Source: Siphonodentalium dalli
Taxonomy: Eukaryota; Mollusca; Scaphopoda; Gadilida; Siphonodentaliidae
Direction of reading: 5' to 3'
Assembly: GCA_032622095.1 (NCBI GenBank)
Contig: CP136063.1
Span: 23,190,987-23,254,986 of the forward strand
DNA: 64,000 bases
The position numbers and the translations under genes are program-made. Positions 22,263 to 32,928 of this stretch are shown here, one piece after another (position 1 is the stretch's first letter; each line of letters begins with the position of its first letter). Under the pieces are notes generated by a model. That model did no database searches. It saw nothing but the letters and a program-made list of their open reading frames with translations, and had not been told where the DNA came from.

Positions 22263-22886
22263 TCTATTATAAGTCTAAAACCACCATTGTCTGTTAGGCT
22301 TACTGATAGGCAAACTTGAGGAAACATTCTGAAACAATAAGCTTTGTCCTATAGTAGGCTGTAGATCGTTGACTCCACGTTGGGTCACGCTGGTACAGAC
22401 ACAGTTTAGAGGTTTCACAATCTTTATTGAATCCAGAATATAGTGTATGAATATAGATATACCACAACAATTCTTAAGACAAAGCAGTTAGAGATTTCGC
22501 CTGAAGATCTGTCGTGGGGCTGTTCGTTTCCTTCCAGAACGTACGACCTAAAAGCGCCGGTCTCAGCCAGACATACCATTTTATTCCAACTTGTTTTCCA
22601 AGTCACATGACCTGGCGTAAACCTATGATATGCTATACTTCCCAGACCAGTAATACAGCATACTGCATCCATGAGGCCGAGCATTGATCCGTTCCCACAC
22701 ACTTATTGATTTGGTTGTAACTGGTCCCAATAAATTACTCTGCTAAGACTTTTAGGCAAAATATTAACCACGCTATTCCACTATGGTACACCTTTACCAC
22801 TTGACAGATGTAGCTTGGCATTATAACCCTGTAACCTGTTATTTACTAAATGGATTCATGGAAATAACATTTAAACTTTATTGTAG

Positions 22887-23002
22887 GTGAAAGGAGAAAA
22901 CTGGAGAAAGCTAAAGCGCCACCTGTACCAGATATCTCACCTCCGAACTCTGTGATGGGATACGAGAAACCGAGAGTAGCATTTTCTTCACAGGGAATAC
23001 AG
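22887..23002 (+). CDS. SH2-tailed myosin exon 5 (proline-rich linker)
   Basis: Acceptor TTTATTGTAG, donor ATACAG|GTCAGT, 116 bp, phase 1 in and 0 out. It reads ERRKLEKAKAPPVPDISPPN then SVMGYEKPRVAFSSQGIQ. The basic start continues the charged helix of exon 4; KAPPVPDISPP is a PxxP-type segment that could bind SH3 domains (inference). The tandem array in the next intron begins at this donor. Confidence 0.88.
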
Positions 23003-24000
23003 GTCAGTTCGTTATCCCTTTCTATACTAAAGCATCATTGATGAGTAGTTATCCCAGAGGAAATGTTCAGTTAATAAGTTTAACCCTTTCTATACCAAAG
23101 CATCATTGATGAGTAGTTCTCCATAGGAAATGTTCAGATAATAAGTTTTAACTCTTTCTATACTAAAGCGTCATTGATGAGTAGTTGTCCCATAGGAATT
23201 TTTCTGATAATAAGTTTAACCCATTCTATATTAAAGCATCATTGATGAGTAGTTATCCCAGAGGAAATGTTTAGTTAATAAGTTTAACCATTTCTCTACC
23301 AAAGCATCATTGATGAGTAGTTCTCCATAGGAAATGTTCAGATAATAAGTCTAACCCTTTCTATACTGAACCATCATTGATGAGTAGTTATCCCATAGGA
23401 AATGTTTAGTTAATAAGTTTAACCCCTTCTATACTAAATCATCCTTGATGAGTAGTTATCCCATGGGAAATGTTCATATAATAAGTTTAACCCTTTCTAT
23501 ACTAAATCATCATTGATGAGTAGTTATCCCATAGGAAATGTTCAGATAATAAGTTTAACCCTTTCTATACCAAAGCATCATTGATGAGTAGTTCTCCATA
23601 GGAAATGTTCAGATAATAAGTTTTAACTCTTTCTATACTAAAGCGTCATTGATGAGTAGTTGTCCCATAGGAATTTTTCTGATAATAAGTTTAACCCATT
23701 CTATATTAAAGCATCATTGATGAGTAGTTATCCCATAGGAAAAGTTCAGATAATAAGTTTAATCCTTTCTATACTAAAGTATCATTGACAGGTAGTAATT
23801 ATCCCATAGGAAATGTTCAGATAATAAGTTTAACCATTTCTACCCTGAACACTCATTGATGAGTAGTTATCACATAGGAAATGTTCAGATAATAAGTTTA
23901 ACCCTTTCTATACTAAAGCATCAATGATGAGTAGTTATCCCCTAGGAAATGTCCAGATAATAAGTTTAACCCATTCTATATTAAATCATCATTGATGAGC
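23003..24000 (+). repeat. ~62-68 bp tandem array seeded at the exon 5 donor
   Basis: About 15-16 units with the landmarks AACCCTTTCTATACTAAAGC, ATCATTGATGAGTAGTTATC and CCATAGGAAATGTTCAGATA. The array starts at the first intron base. The exon end plus donor (GGGAATACAGGTCAGTTCG, then TTATCCCTTTCTATAC) aligns with the repeat joint (GGAAATGTTCAGTTAATAAG, then TTTAACCCTTTCTATAC), so the repeat probably arose by duplication across the splice junction. Divergence between units is moderate. Confidence 0.9.
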
Positions 24001-24001
24001 A

Positions 24002-24240
24002 GGGTTCGCGCTGCCGCTTGTCAAATTTCCCAATGGCAAACAATCTATTCATTTGTCAAAAATTTTAGCAAGTGAGATTTTAATTGTGGGATGTGAACTA
24101 TGTAATGGATAGATCATCTCAACGAGTGTCTTCATACTTAAGATGACTTGAATGGCAACAAGCCATATTTCCGACTAAACCTGAATAATTACCCATAACT
24201 TTGCTGTGGTTAATAGGTCGATTATTTAGGGCATTACTGT
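24002..24240. mobile_element. remnants of a CAGGGTTCGCGCTG element and a TAATGCCC fold-back half
   Basis: CAGGGTTCGCGCTGCCGCTT at 24003 is the terminus found at both ends of the complete element 42609-43113, here with its TTGTCAAA stretch but no second end. At about 24150-24236 lies one arm of the TAATGCCCTAAATAAT family, ending TTAGGGCATTACTG. Confidence 0.6.
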
Positions 24241-24339
24241 AGATCATAGAGGGTGATGTTGGGGTGATAGAAGGGTGATGTTGGGGTGATAGAAGGGTGA
24301 TGTTGGGTTATAATTTGAACTTCAGCCAATGTTGCTCCT

Positions 24340-24505
24340 CCCTAGTAACCAAACAGATCTCCCTAGTAACCAAACAGATCTCCCTAGTAACCAAACAGAT
24401 CTCCCTAGTAACCAAACAGATCTCCCTAGTAACCAAACAGATCTCCCTAGTAACCAAACAGATCTCCCTAGTAACCAAACAGATCTCCCTAGTAACCAAA
24501 CAGGG
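24340..24505 (+). repeat. 21 bp minisatellite, 8 units
   Basis: Near-perfect TCCCTAGTAACCAAACAGAT C repeats. The 21 bp period (7 codons) leaves several frames open on both strands; these are not genes. 24506-24887 shows nothing recognisable. Confidence 0.95.
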
Positions 24506-24887
24506 AGAAGTGACTTCTATACATTTGCAACATCTTTTGCAAACTTTAAAATTGGTTTGGCCTAAACCAATTTATAAAAAAATATGGCCTTATGCTTGAT
24601 AAGAGATGAAGGTAAATAGTCACTATAAGTTGATGCATTGCATAGTTACATATTTAACCAGAGATAACCACAGCTGCATGCATATATAGTTACACATTTG
24701 AGTGAATCATAATTCTACAATGTCTGTCATTCTGTGTAATCTGAAGACAGGAGATATGCACCTTGATGTCGTTTAATGTTTTCATTATATTGTTTATCTT
24801 CCTGGTAGGGACATGGGTCTTTTTTATTTTTATTCTTCTATGGAAATGTTTAGACTTTGCATGTCATGTTGTGAATGTTCCAGGTTT

Positions 24888-25031
24888 GTCAGGGGGCCAT
24901 AGGTTTGTCAGGGGGCCATAGGTTTGTCAGGGGGCCATAGGTTTGTCAGGGGGCCATAGGTTTGTCAATAGGTTTGTCAGGGGCCATAGGTTTGTCAGGG
25001 GCCATAGGTTTGTCAGGGGCCATAGGTAGGT
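24888..25031 (+). repeat. 18-19 bp minisatellite, about 8 units
   Basis: Units AGGTTTGTCAGGGGGCCAT, changing to a shorter GGGG version in the right half, with one truncated unit in the middle. The 900 bp to the next exon hold only a TAATGCCC-family fold-back at 25328-25457. Confidence 0.92.
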
Positions 25032-25962
25032 CTGGGGCCGTTTGTAGCTGGTCAGACCGTAAGGTGCATATCACATTTGTTTGTTATCTGCTTACCAGAG
25101 TCAGTGGTTTATGTATATGTCCCAGTATCTATGGTCTATACCGGTACTCCACTCACGTTGAGATATGGATGAGATAATAATCAAGTCTAATACAGCTTCC
25201 ACTTTCCCATCGTGTTAACATAGCCACGCGCCATCAGTCAATGTGGTCATAAATCTAATTCACATTGACCATTTTTTATTATCAACCATATTTCTATAAT
25301 GATTTTGTCATGATTATATATCACATACAGTAATGCCCTAAGTAATCGACCCCTTAACCACAGCAGAATTATGGGTAACTTTTCAGGATTTAGTCGTAAA
25401 TATGGCTTGTTGCCATTCATCGGAAAGCTCTCGGGGAGATTAATTAGGGCATTACTGTAACTATGGGTTTAGCAGTGTGCCAGAAGGAATCTCTTTTGGT
25501 TGAATTTGTGTTACGATGAATGGACACATAAACCATTTCAACAAATTCCGTGGAACTAGATGAACAAATAATTGGAATGATATGGTTGATATAAATCCTA
25601 ATATGGCAGTACCAGTACTCGTATGGCAGTAGATCACAGAGGAAGTGTACTAGCTGTGTTGTTCTAATGTAATGGTAAATCCATTCTATGTTGACCTTTG
25701 AACCCACGTTTCAGACCGATACGCTGCTAAACTCTCGGTGAAAGTGCTTCCTTTTTAAGGATTAATCCCCCATAGCCACGGTTGTTATAGGTTACCATAA
25801 TCGCAGTCATGTTAAGTGTTATAACATTTAGGACATAAAACCATGTTTCAAACATGATTTATCACACAAAACAATATGTTTATTAAGATGTAACGATATG
25901 TTAATTAACATGTTTCAAAAAGGGCTTACTTAATTTTTAAACTCTGAACTTTAACCTTGCAG

Positions 25963-26159
25963 GTTGAGGAGGAGTCATCGGATGAGGATGTCCTGGAGGA
26001 TGACTTCCTGCTAGCAGCGTCTCACAAAAAGAACAAATACGGCAAACAGGGAACCAAAATGGCTTCCATCCGATGGTTCCAGGAAACGCAGACGGACAAA
26101 GTTATAGAGCAGGAGAAAGGAATGTTCTCCGAGTGGTTTCATGGGATTATAACTAGAGC
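25963..26159 (+). CDS. SH2-tailed myosin exon 6 (acidic segment, start of SH2)
   Basis: Acceptor TTAACCTTGCAG, donor AGAGC|GTGAGT, 197 bp, phase 0 in and 2 out. It begins with an acidic block (VEEESSDEDVLEDDFLLAAS), then a basic KKNKYGKQGTKMASIRWFQ, and ends EKGMFSEWFHGIITRA. The WFHG.I sequence is the canonical opening of an SH2 domain (W-(F/Y)-H/F-G), with alpha-A residues continuing into the next exon. The last ~70 coding bases plus donor are duplicated in tandem four or more times downstream. Confidence 0.92.
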
Positions 26160-26680
26160 GTGAGTAAATTTGATTGTTTCCATGGTAATGCAGACAGTAG
26201 ATGTTCCAGAGTGAGGAAAGGGCAATGTTCTCAGAGTGGTTTCATGGGATTATAACTAGATTGTGAGTAAATTTGATTGTTTCCATGGTAACGCAGACAA
26301 ACAAAGTTATAAAGCAGGAGAAAGGAATGTTCTCCGAGTGGTTTCATGGGATTATAACTAGAGCGTGAGTAATTTTGATTGTTTCCATGTTAATGCAGAT
26401 GGATAACTTTATGGAGCAGGATAAAAGAATGTTTTCAGAGTGGTTTCATGGAATTATAACTCAGAGTGCGAGTAATTTGTTGGTTTCCATGGTAATGTAA
26501 ATGGACAATGTAAAAAAGCCTGAATGTTCCGGGAGTGCATGGTCTCATGAGATCATAACTAGAGTGTGTGCAAATTTCGATGGTAAAACATAATTGCTTT
26601 GTAGAGCAGAAAAAGGCAATATTACATAAGTGTGTCGTTGGATAATAACTGACTAAATTGAACTTATTTTGTATGTTACG
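26085..26680 (+). repeat. 102 bp tandem duplication of exon 6 end plus donor, 5-6 graded copies
   Basis: The landmark GAGTGGTTTCATGGGATTAT is at 26131, 26234 and 26336, with variants at 26438 (one change) and 26533 (several), giving spacings of 103, 102, 102 and 95. Each copy has a donor-like GTGAGT or decayed GCGAGT/GTGTGC, and an upstream GCAG that could act as acceptor. The copy at 26336 keeps the frame fully open and is almost identical in protein to the real exon end. Copies further right are progressively decayed. Confidence 0.93.
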
Positions 26681-26804
26681 AAGCATGTACTGAAGAAGAT
26701 TACATTCTTCTTTCATTGATTTTGCATTTGAATTACTACTGTGATATTTGAATTTAGTATCTACCTGGTCCACAGAATGTCGCAACTGAATGAAGGAATC
26801 CACA

Positions 26805-27005
26805 CATCTATAACCTATATATATATGAATCTGTCGTCAGTGTAACTCGGTCATCCTTTTGTCACATAAATAACTTTTCAACCATGCATCCAAATTTGGA
26901 ACACACATCTATAACCTATATATATGAATCTGTCGTCGGTGTAACTCGGTCATCCTTTTGTCACATAAATAAATTTTCAACCATGCATCCAAATTTGGAA
27001 CATAC
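26805..27005 (+). repeat. ~100 bp direct duplication
   Basis: ACACATCTATAACCTATATA, GAATCTGTCGTC.GTGTAAC and ACCATGCATCCAAATTTGGA recur with a spacing near 99 bp. The next 680 bp contain a dispersed repeat (two copies of a segment with GATAACT.CACA.AAAAA and CATAGGTGCACAGGTACCCA) and a C8-G8 inverted pair near 27580-27608; no gene. Confidence 0.85.
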
Positions 27006-27693
27006 GATGTGACACATCTTAGAATACGGCACGCACATGTTCAGGCTGATCAGTTAAAGACTGCCTGAGATATAGCACATATTAAAAGGGTTGTAGTGGT
27101 GAAATTTTTGTCACCATAGAAGTGGTTTAACTAGGGATGGGCCTGTCCCAGGTGGGACATGTTATTCCAATAATAAATTGACTGGAAAATATAGGAATAA
27201 AATTTCAGGCAAAATAAAACTCGAAAAAGGGTGATAACTCCACACAAAAAAAGTTAGACATAGATCATAATCGCAGGTGCACAGGTTCCCATGGTCCTTA
27301 ATATCTGTGCCAAATTTAAAAACAATTGATGTAAAAATGTAGAAATAAAACCTTGAACAAAATTAACCATGTCGCGAACATTTTCTAAGTTGATAAAGGG
27401 GGATAACTAAACAAAAATACAGTTAGACAGAACTCGTAATCATAGGTGCACAGGTACCCATGGTACTAAATATCTGTGCCAAGTTTTAAAGAAAATGTAG
27501 GAATACAAGCTCGGATAAAATTGCGTCCATGGATGGCAAGACAGACAGACGGCCGACAGACAAGCTGATTCCAGTGTACCCCCCCCCCACAATTCGGTGT
27601 GGGGGGGGTATAATTAGCATACAAAAAGCATGGGTGTTTCTGAGAGCGATAAGAACTCTATAGCTATCTATGTCATGTGAATTATAGATACAA

Positions 27694-28157
27694 TATGTGA
27701 CCCGCCATATCAAATCCAGTCGTAAGTCAGGATTTGTTTTACCCTGTGCCAATGCATTCTCTTATATAAGCGAGTCGACCATAGGTCGCCTCGCATATAT
27801 AAGAGAATGCATTGGCCTAACAATTTTTTATAATGTTTTTTAAATAAATGTTTCTTACAACTTTTAGGACATAAAATAAAAAACATCCATTACCCTGCAG
27901 GGAGCCCCACACATATATAGAAGCATATAGAAGAGTGTCGTCTGCTCATGTTTGTCTGGGGCTCTGTATGGGTGAAATTATAAAATTGTTAAAGAATACA
28001 TGAACAAATTATTAAAATTGTAAAAAATTGTTAGGCCAATGCATTCTCTTATATATGCGAGGCGACCTATGGTTGACTCGCATATATAAGAGAATGCATT
28101 GGCACAGGGTAAGAAAATCCCGACTTACGACTGAATTTGATATGGCGGGTCACATAT
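27694..28157. mobile_element. fold-back element with GTGACCCGCCATATCAAAT termini and two core hairpins
   Basis: Outer arms GTGACCCGCCATATCAAATC and GATATGGCGGGTCACATATA are inverted; next inside are TAAGTCAGGATTTG and AAATCCCGACTTACGACTGA. Within these lie the same two ~70 bp core hairpins as in the TTAACCC families (27748-27815 and 28042-28106). This is a different terminal module around the same core. It ends only 39 bp before the acceptor of myosin exon 7. Confidence 0.78.
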
Positions 28158-28196
28158 AATATAATACTAACTTATGTTAGGCTTCATTTGTTACAG

Positions 28197-28286
28197 CGAA
28201 GCAGAGAAATTGTTACAAGGAAAGCCTGTTGGATGTTTCCTGATTCGAGTTAGCGAGAGTAGATTTGGTTATTCTTTATCATTCCG
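28197..28286 (+). CDS. SH2-tailed myosin exon 7 (SH2 phosphotyrosine pocket)
   Basis: Acceptor CATTTGTTACAG, donor TTCCG|GTAAGT, 90 bp, phase 2 in and 2 out. It reads EAEKLLQGKPVGCFLIRVSE then SRFGYSLSF. FLIRVSES is the SH2 beta-B strand with the invariant phosphotyrosine-binding Arg; the Ser residues after it supply the usual BC-loop contacts. The pocket is intact, so ligand binding is expected. The order G.FLIR.SES..GY.LS resembles the HSH2D/SH2D2A/SH2D7 group from general knowledge. Confidence 0.95.
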
Positions 28287-28587
28287 GTAAGTAAAATTTA
28301 TATCGATGCAGTCATTTTCATTTGATGATTCATTTATATTCCTTCATCAAGAAATATGTAGTTGTTGGCGATCATCATATAACATTGGCAATTATTGTAT
28401 GGTATGATGACAACAATGATATTCCTTAACATATGCTACACTATATCTATAAATGTAAAATTTTCTGTAATACATTTTGAAGAAAATGTTGACTGAACAT
28501 GTCGAACTTGGTGCTATATGAAAGACTAGAAATCTTTTGATTTTCATAGCATAGTTCACTCAATGTTAAGTTGGTGCAGTATTTTAT

Positions 28588-28932
28588 TAGACTCAGTGAA
28601 CGTTCAGACGACCACGATTTAATCGTAAGTATCCGATAGTTAGACTGTGCATGCTCATGTCAAAATCAAAAGTAAAAAAATAATATCAAGCACTGTTTGA
28701 TTTTAGATTCAAAATCGTGGCGTATCCTTGGATACCTACACTTGCGACATAATCGCGTGTACGTAAAAATCGTGGCTGGAAAGATCGCAGGGTGGTCAAT
28801 CACATGCTTTACGAACAACCTACGATATCATCATGTACGACGACATCGCAATCGTGTGAACAAAATATCCACGATCTCATCAGGCCTGATTCCTCCACTT
28901 ACGATTGTATCGTGGTCGTCTGAACGTTCACT
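28588..28932. mobile_element. fold-back element with TGAACGTTCAGACGACCACG termini
   Basis: A ~345 bp element: left TGAACGTTCAGACGACCACG, then ATTTAATCGTAAGT; right ACTTACGATTGTATCG, then TGGTCGTCTGAACGTTCA, almost perfect inverted arms of ~37 bp. CTCAG flanks both sides as a possible 5 bp target duplication. The interior is rich in TCGTGG/CCACGA motifs. An ORF covering the right half is a by-product. Confidence 0.8.
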
Positions 28933-29947
28933 CAGATTGGAGGAGGTTTCAATAAAAATAGTGGACAACAGATAATACAAGGAAAAATAGGTCCCTTTAA
29001 TTGGAGGGAAATAATGTTGAGATAATAAGTTCAAGAAGCAACCGATTTGTTGAACTTATTGTCTGAACATTTTCTATGGGAACTAGCCTACCCTACTCAT
29101 ATTTAAATTTGTGCAGTACTAATTTTTGCGCACCAGTTTAAAATATACCACAGGGAAAACAAGAGTGTATGTTGATGAGTTAAGTACATTACGAAAAGTT
29201 GAAATTACGCCTATCCATGTAGGCCTATATTTATTTAAAATATTTAGTCTAACCAATATAAAAAATTAAAAACCATAACTCGATGCCAATCGACGTACAT
29301 GGTAACTCAACAGTGTTGTAATGCTGGTAAGAAGTACACATATATTGTGTCCTGTTATATTACTTGTTGTGCCAGGAATATATTCCATATTTGGAAGTAA
29401 TTAAAAAAGAATAAAAAATATTTCTGGCCACCGGCTTTTACCTTTCTTCACTACATTACCGGAAACATCACTATTTTTTAGGCCTTATTTCAACACACCT
29501 CTAAAGTATAATAGACCACTCCGATGTATAATTTTATAACAAAATGAAAGAATACATTCAGTAAAGAAAGGGTTGAATCAAACTCCAGGCAGAGTTATCT
29601 CCCATCGCTCCACTGATATACCAATACCACAAGGACATTTGGTAAGTATTCGTGACATGATCTTAGTTCTTATATTGTAGGATTAAAATTGTCTTTGTCT
29701 ATGAATGGCAGTGGCTCAGTTCATATTGTTCTTATGAATACCGAAAGAATTACCATTATTGCAAACGTTTGGTGGTAAAAATAAGATAATAGGTGACTAA
29801 ATATAGTTCCGACGATGTAAAAATAGATGTATTGGTCCGCAAATTACCGTCCTTCCGGCAGTGATCTATCGCAGTAATAACAGTGAGGGCACTGCATGGA
29901 GTTTGGGGTTGATATAAATTCATCACTCAGTTTTATGTAACTTTCAG
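28933..29947. other. intron stretch with no recognised feature
   Basis: I see no gene, strong palindrome or tandem array here apart from ordinary AT-rich intron sequence and the polypyrimidine/AG acceptor (CTTTCAG) for the next exon at 29947. Confidence 0.6.
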
Positions 29948-30065
29948 TGGTGAGGACAGGACCCGACACTATATGATAGACCAGACACCAAACGGGAAAT
30001 ACCTTGTGGTCGGAGAAGGAAAAGTCATGAAAAGTCTCAAACATCTCGTGCAATATTACCAAACT
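29948..30065 (+). CDS. SH2-tailed myosin exon 8 (SH2 central sheet to alpha-B)
   Basis: Acceptor ATGTAACTTTCAG, donor CAAACT|GTAAGT, 118 bp, phase 2 in and 0 out. It reads GEDRTRHYMIDQTPNGKYLV then VGEGKVMKSLKHLVQYYQT. RTRHYMI is the beta-D strand with the conserved His; SLKHLVQYYQT is the alpha-B helix and following segment (usual form SL..LV.YY). Together with exons 6, 7 and 9 this makes a complete SH2 fold. Confidence 0.95.
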
Positions 30066-30324
30066 GTAAGTCATATAAAGGGTACTGCTTATCAGAACAT
30101 CCCTATAAATCACATATAATATTACCAAAGGTATAGGTCATTACTTTGTTAATACGGTCCAGTGTTAAGGCCTTGCTAAGTCAATTTTTCATTTCTTATG
30201 CCCATGAGCATGGTCCCGTAAGCTGGCTGTGCATGTAACATTTTTATTTGAGTTGGAAATGTTGGGGAAATTTTCAATCAATATATGATAATTGCAATTC
30301 ATGTTTAAATATAAACATGCGATT

Positions 30325-31535
30325 AACGGTACTAAATCCGATCAGATACTCTTAACCCTTTGAGTGCCAGGTCGATTTTTTGTATCAACCCATATACCCT
30401 GTGCCAATGCATTCTCTTATATATGCGAGTCGACCATAGGTCGCCTCGCATATATAAGAGAATGCATTGGCTTAACAATTTTTTGTTTTTTTACAATTTT
30501 TTACAATTTTAGTATATTTTATTATATTCTTTAACAGACTTATTGTGTAGGTTTAGGGCCGATAATATCGGCCCCTGGCACTCAAAGGGTTAAATTACTA
30601 TTTCTTTAGTTTTGGGGGTAAAAATTATTTGATTAGACTCGAGGTACCTACCCATCAAAGCTCAGTGATCAGATATCGATTTTTGAAGTTTGTTATTTTA
30701 ATTGTTTGTGGGCCAGAATTTCGAGGTCAAACGGACGGTCTTGTAGATAAAGATGGATAACTCTAAAATTAAGTGGTTATTATTACCACTTGATTTTAGA
30801 GTTATCCATTGGCTGCGAAAGTTGCATGATTCGAAGTGATACCTGTATAAAAGATATGTTTCAGAAGGTTTCCTAACATTTTCTTTTATATTTTTAAGTG
30901 GCAATATAATTTGTTTTAAAATTAATAATAAAGGCATATGCCTGACTCAGTTGTCATTGTCATGGAATGCCATCGGTATAATATGGCTTATCCCCATAGA
31001 ACGATTAGCCCTGTGTGAGTAACAAGCGTTCTATACACAAACAGTAACCCATGCAGTGATATCTCATCCTTCCAGACATCAAACCATAGATTCTAGCATA
31101 CTGACCCCCCCATCAGTCACCACATTGCTCCGCGATACGCATGGACCTAGAAGTCACCTGGTTTTAACACTGGATTTTACAACAATATCACATTCAAAAT
31201 TATGTTGCATTGGGTTAGATTTTGTGTTTAGGCAGGTTAATTTGTTTCAGAGAATAAAGTACGGTCTTGCAGATAAAGATGGATAACTCTATAAAATCAA
31301 ATGGTAATAATAACCACTTAATTTTAGAGTTAACCATTTTTATCTGCAAGACCGTATGTTTAACCTCGTGTTTCTGGCCCACAAACAATTGAAATTAGCA
31401 AACTTCAAAAATCGATATCTGATCAATCTGAGCTTTGATGGGACTCGACTCGAATCAAATATTTGTTACCGCCAAAGCCAAAGAAATAGTAATTTAGGAG
31501 CGTCTGATTGGATTGAGTATCTCATCGGCCCTAAT
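30325..31535. repeat. composite fold-back, GGTACTCAATCCGATAA family, with nested MITE
   Basis: Left arm fragments (ACGGTACTAAATCCGATCAG, then TTACTATTTCTTTAGTTTTG after the nested MITE) match the inverted right arm (AAAGCCAAAGAAATAGTAAT, GATTGGATTGAGTATCTC). Internal inverted pairs are built from ACGGTCTTG.AGATAAAGAT and GAGTTATCC. The ORFs at 30698-30937 and 31356-31568 are shadows of this structure. Confidence 0.65.
30352..30593. mobile_element. MITE, TTAACCCTTTGAGTGCCAGG family
   Basis: Termini TTAACCCTTTGAGTGCCAGG and CCTGGCACTCAAAGGGTTAA are perfect inverted repeats. It holds one core hairpin (30403-30473) and an A/T spacer, then TTTAGGGCCGATAATATCGG. It is inserted in the left arm of the GGTACTCAATCCGATAA-type fold-back at 30325-31535. 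Relatives are at 41573-41805 (complete), 2123-2450, 31523-31947 and 51104-51280 (partial or modified). Confidence 0.85.
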
Positions 31536-31947
31536 TTATGGTCTGTAAAATCGGCCCTAAAAAAATAAAGATTTTTTGGGTTGATTTTGTTTGGGTATGC
31601 TTAAGCATGCAATAGCGAATTTAAAAACAAACTGGATAAAACCTTAGGGGCATGTTATAACTCAAAACTATCACCAAGTATTCATAGTAATAATTTTGAT
31701 GCCCATGAAAAACGTAAGATTCCCTGGCACTAAACCTACAAAATAAGTCTGTTAAAGAAAATAAGAAAAAATTATTAAAATTGTAAAAAATTGTAAAAAA
31801 TAATAACAAATGATGAAAAATTGTTAGGCCAATGCATTCTCTTATATATGCGAGGCGACCTATGGTCGACTCACATATATAAGAGAATGCATTGGCACAG
31901 GGTATATGGGTTGATACAAAAATCTGACCTGGCACTGAAAGGGTTAA
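31523..31947. mobile_element. fold-back element of the CAGTGCCAGG family, left end modified
   Basis: Shares with 2123-2450 the GTATGCTTAAGCATGC dyad, the AAACAAACTGGATAA.ACCTTA stretch and the A-rich AAATTGTAAAAAA tract. It then carries a core hairpin (31828-31895), ends in ACCTGGCACTGAAAGGGTTAA, and provides the target of the next hAT-like element. Confidence 0.65.
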
Positions 31948-31949
31948 TG

Positions 31950-32320
31950 CAGGGGCGCCGGAAGCATCCAAGGGCAGGGGGGCAGAGCCTACAAAAAGGG
32001 CACTTTTCCGCAAAAAAGGGCATTTTCTCCGCAAACTCGGGAAAATAACCATAAATTTATTGTGGCAAAAATCCCTATTTTAATGGTATTTGTCGGTTTT
32101 TATGGCCGTTTTGTGATAAAATTGACAAAAATTAATATTCCTTGTGAAATTGGTGGTATTTGGACCAAAAAAGTCACATTTTGCTATAAAAACACGAGAT
32201 TAAACACACAAAAAGCATTTTCTGTCTCCAGAAAAAGGGCAAGTCCTGCCCCAGCTCGCCCCCTTGGTCAAGGGCAGGGGGGTCAGCTGCCCCCTCTGCC
32301 CCCCTCTTCCGGCGCCCCTG
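31950..32320. mobile_element. hAT-like MITE with perfect 8 bp target duplication
   Basis: A 371 bp element with termini CAGGGGCGCCGGAAG and CTTCCGGCGCCCCTG, perfect inverted 15-mers. It is flanked by GGTTAATG at 31942-31949 and again at 32321-32328. Interior inverted stretches contain AGGGCAGGGGGGCAG-type runs. The target is the end of a TTAACCC-family element, so this is a nested, more recent insertion. Confidence 0.92.
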
Positions 32321-32404
32321 GGTTAATGGCTTATTAAATGACAACTAATTGTTTTACAGTAATTACTAGTGAGTGAATTGACAGCTTATGATTAAATTAT
32401 TAAT

Positions 32405-32690
32405 CTTTCTTCTAGATGGTATAGAAGTGGGGTTATAATATTTCTTCTAGACGGTATAGAAGTGGGGTTATAATCTTTCTTCTAGACGGTATAGAAGTGG
32501 GGTTATAATCTTTCTTCTAGACGGTATAGAAGTGGGGTTATAATCTTTCTTCTAGATGGTATAGAAGTGGGGTTATAATCTTTCTTCTAGACGGTATAGA
32601 AGTGGGGTTATAATATTTCTTCTAGACGGTATAGAAGTGGGGTTATAATCTTTCTTCTAGACGGTATAGAAGTGGGGTTATAATCTTTGG
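32405..32690 (+). repeat. 35 bp tandem repeat of acceptor-like units, 8-9 copies
   Basis: Units TCTTTCTTCTAGACGGTATA GAAGTGGGGTTATAA. Each has a pyrimidine tract followed by TAG, resembling a 3' splice site, and the array lies 190 bp upstream of the true acceptor of exon 9. No exon-derived sequence is recognisable in the unit, so a link to splicing is only a possibility. Confidence 0.92.
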
Positions 32691-32880
32691 TGTAAGCATT
32701 AGATAATGTGACTTCACGCCACAGTGTAATACTTTTATTCACTGATATTGAATGAAAATTCTTCTAACAGTTTTATTTTCAATTTTCTAACACCAATTTG
32801 TAACTTATAACATTTCTTTCTTTTTATCTATCACCATGCAGTTTGTGATGATTTAACTATAATTTTTTTCTATTTTTCAG

Positions 32881-32928
32881 CACCAGTTATCTAACTGGAA
32901 GCATTTACTAACAGAATCGTGTGGACAG
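32881..32928 (+). CDS. SH2-tailed myosin exon 9 (end of SH2)
   Basis: Acceptor TATTTTTCAG, donor GGACAG|GTAAGT, 48 bp, phase 0 on both sides. It reads HQLSNWKHLLTESCGQ. The LLTESCGQ ending corresponds to the conserved terminal strand of HSH2D/SH2D2A-type SH2 domains (LLT.PC.Q), which supports that affinity. It is small but well bounded and in phase with both neighbours. Confidence 0.9.

Noticed and set aside
24297..24599. 100-residue frame with SLVTKQI repeats
   Set aside because: The 21 bp tandem repeat keeps frames open on both strands.
27580..27608. C8/G8 inverted pair as a transcription terminator hairpin
   Set aside because: Intrinsic terminators are a bacterial signal; here it belongs to a dispersed eukaryotic repeat.
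31056..31568. Two plus-strand frames of 70-76 residues as genes
   Set aside because: They lie inside a fold-back element, overlap its inverted arms, and have no recognisable domain.
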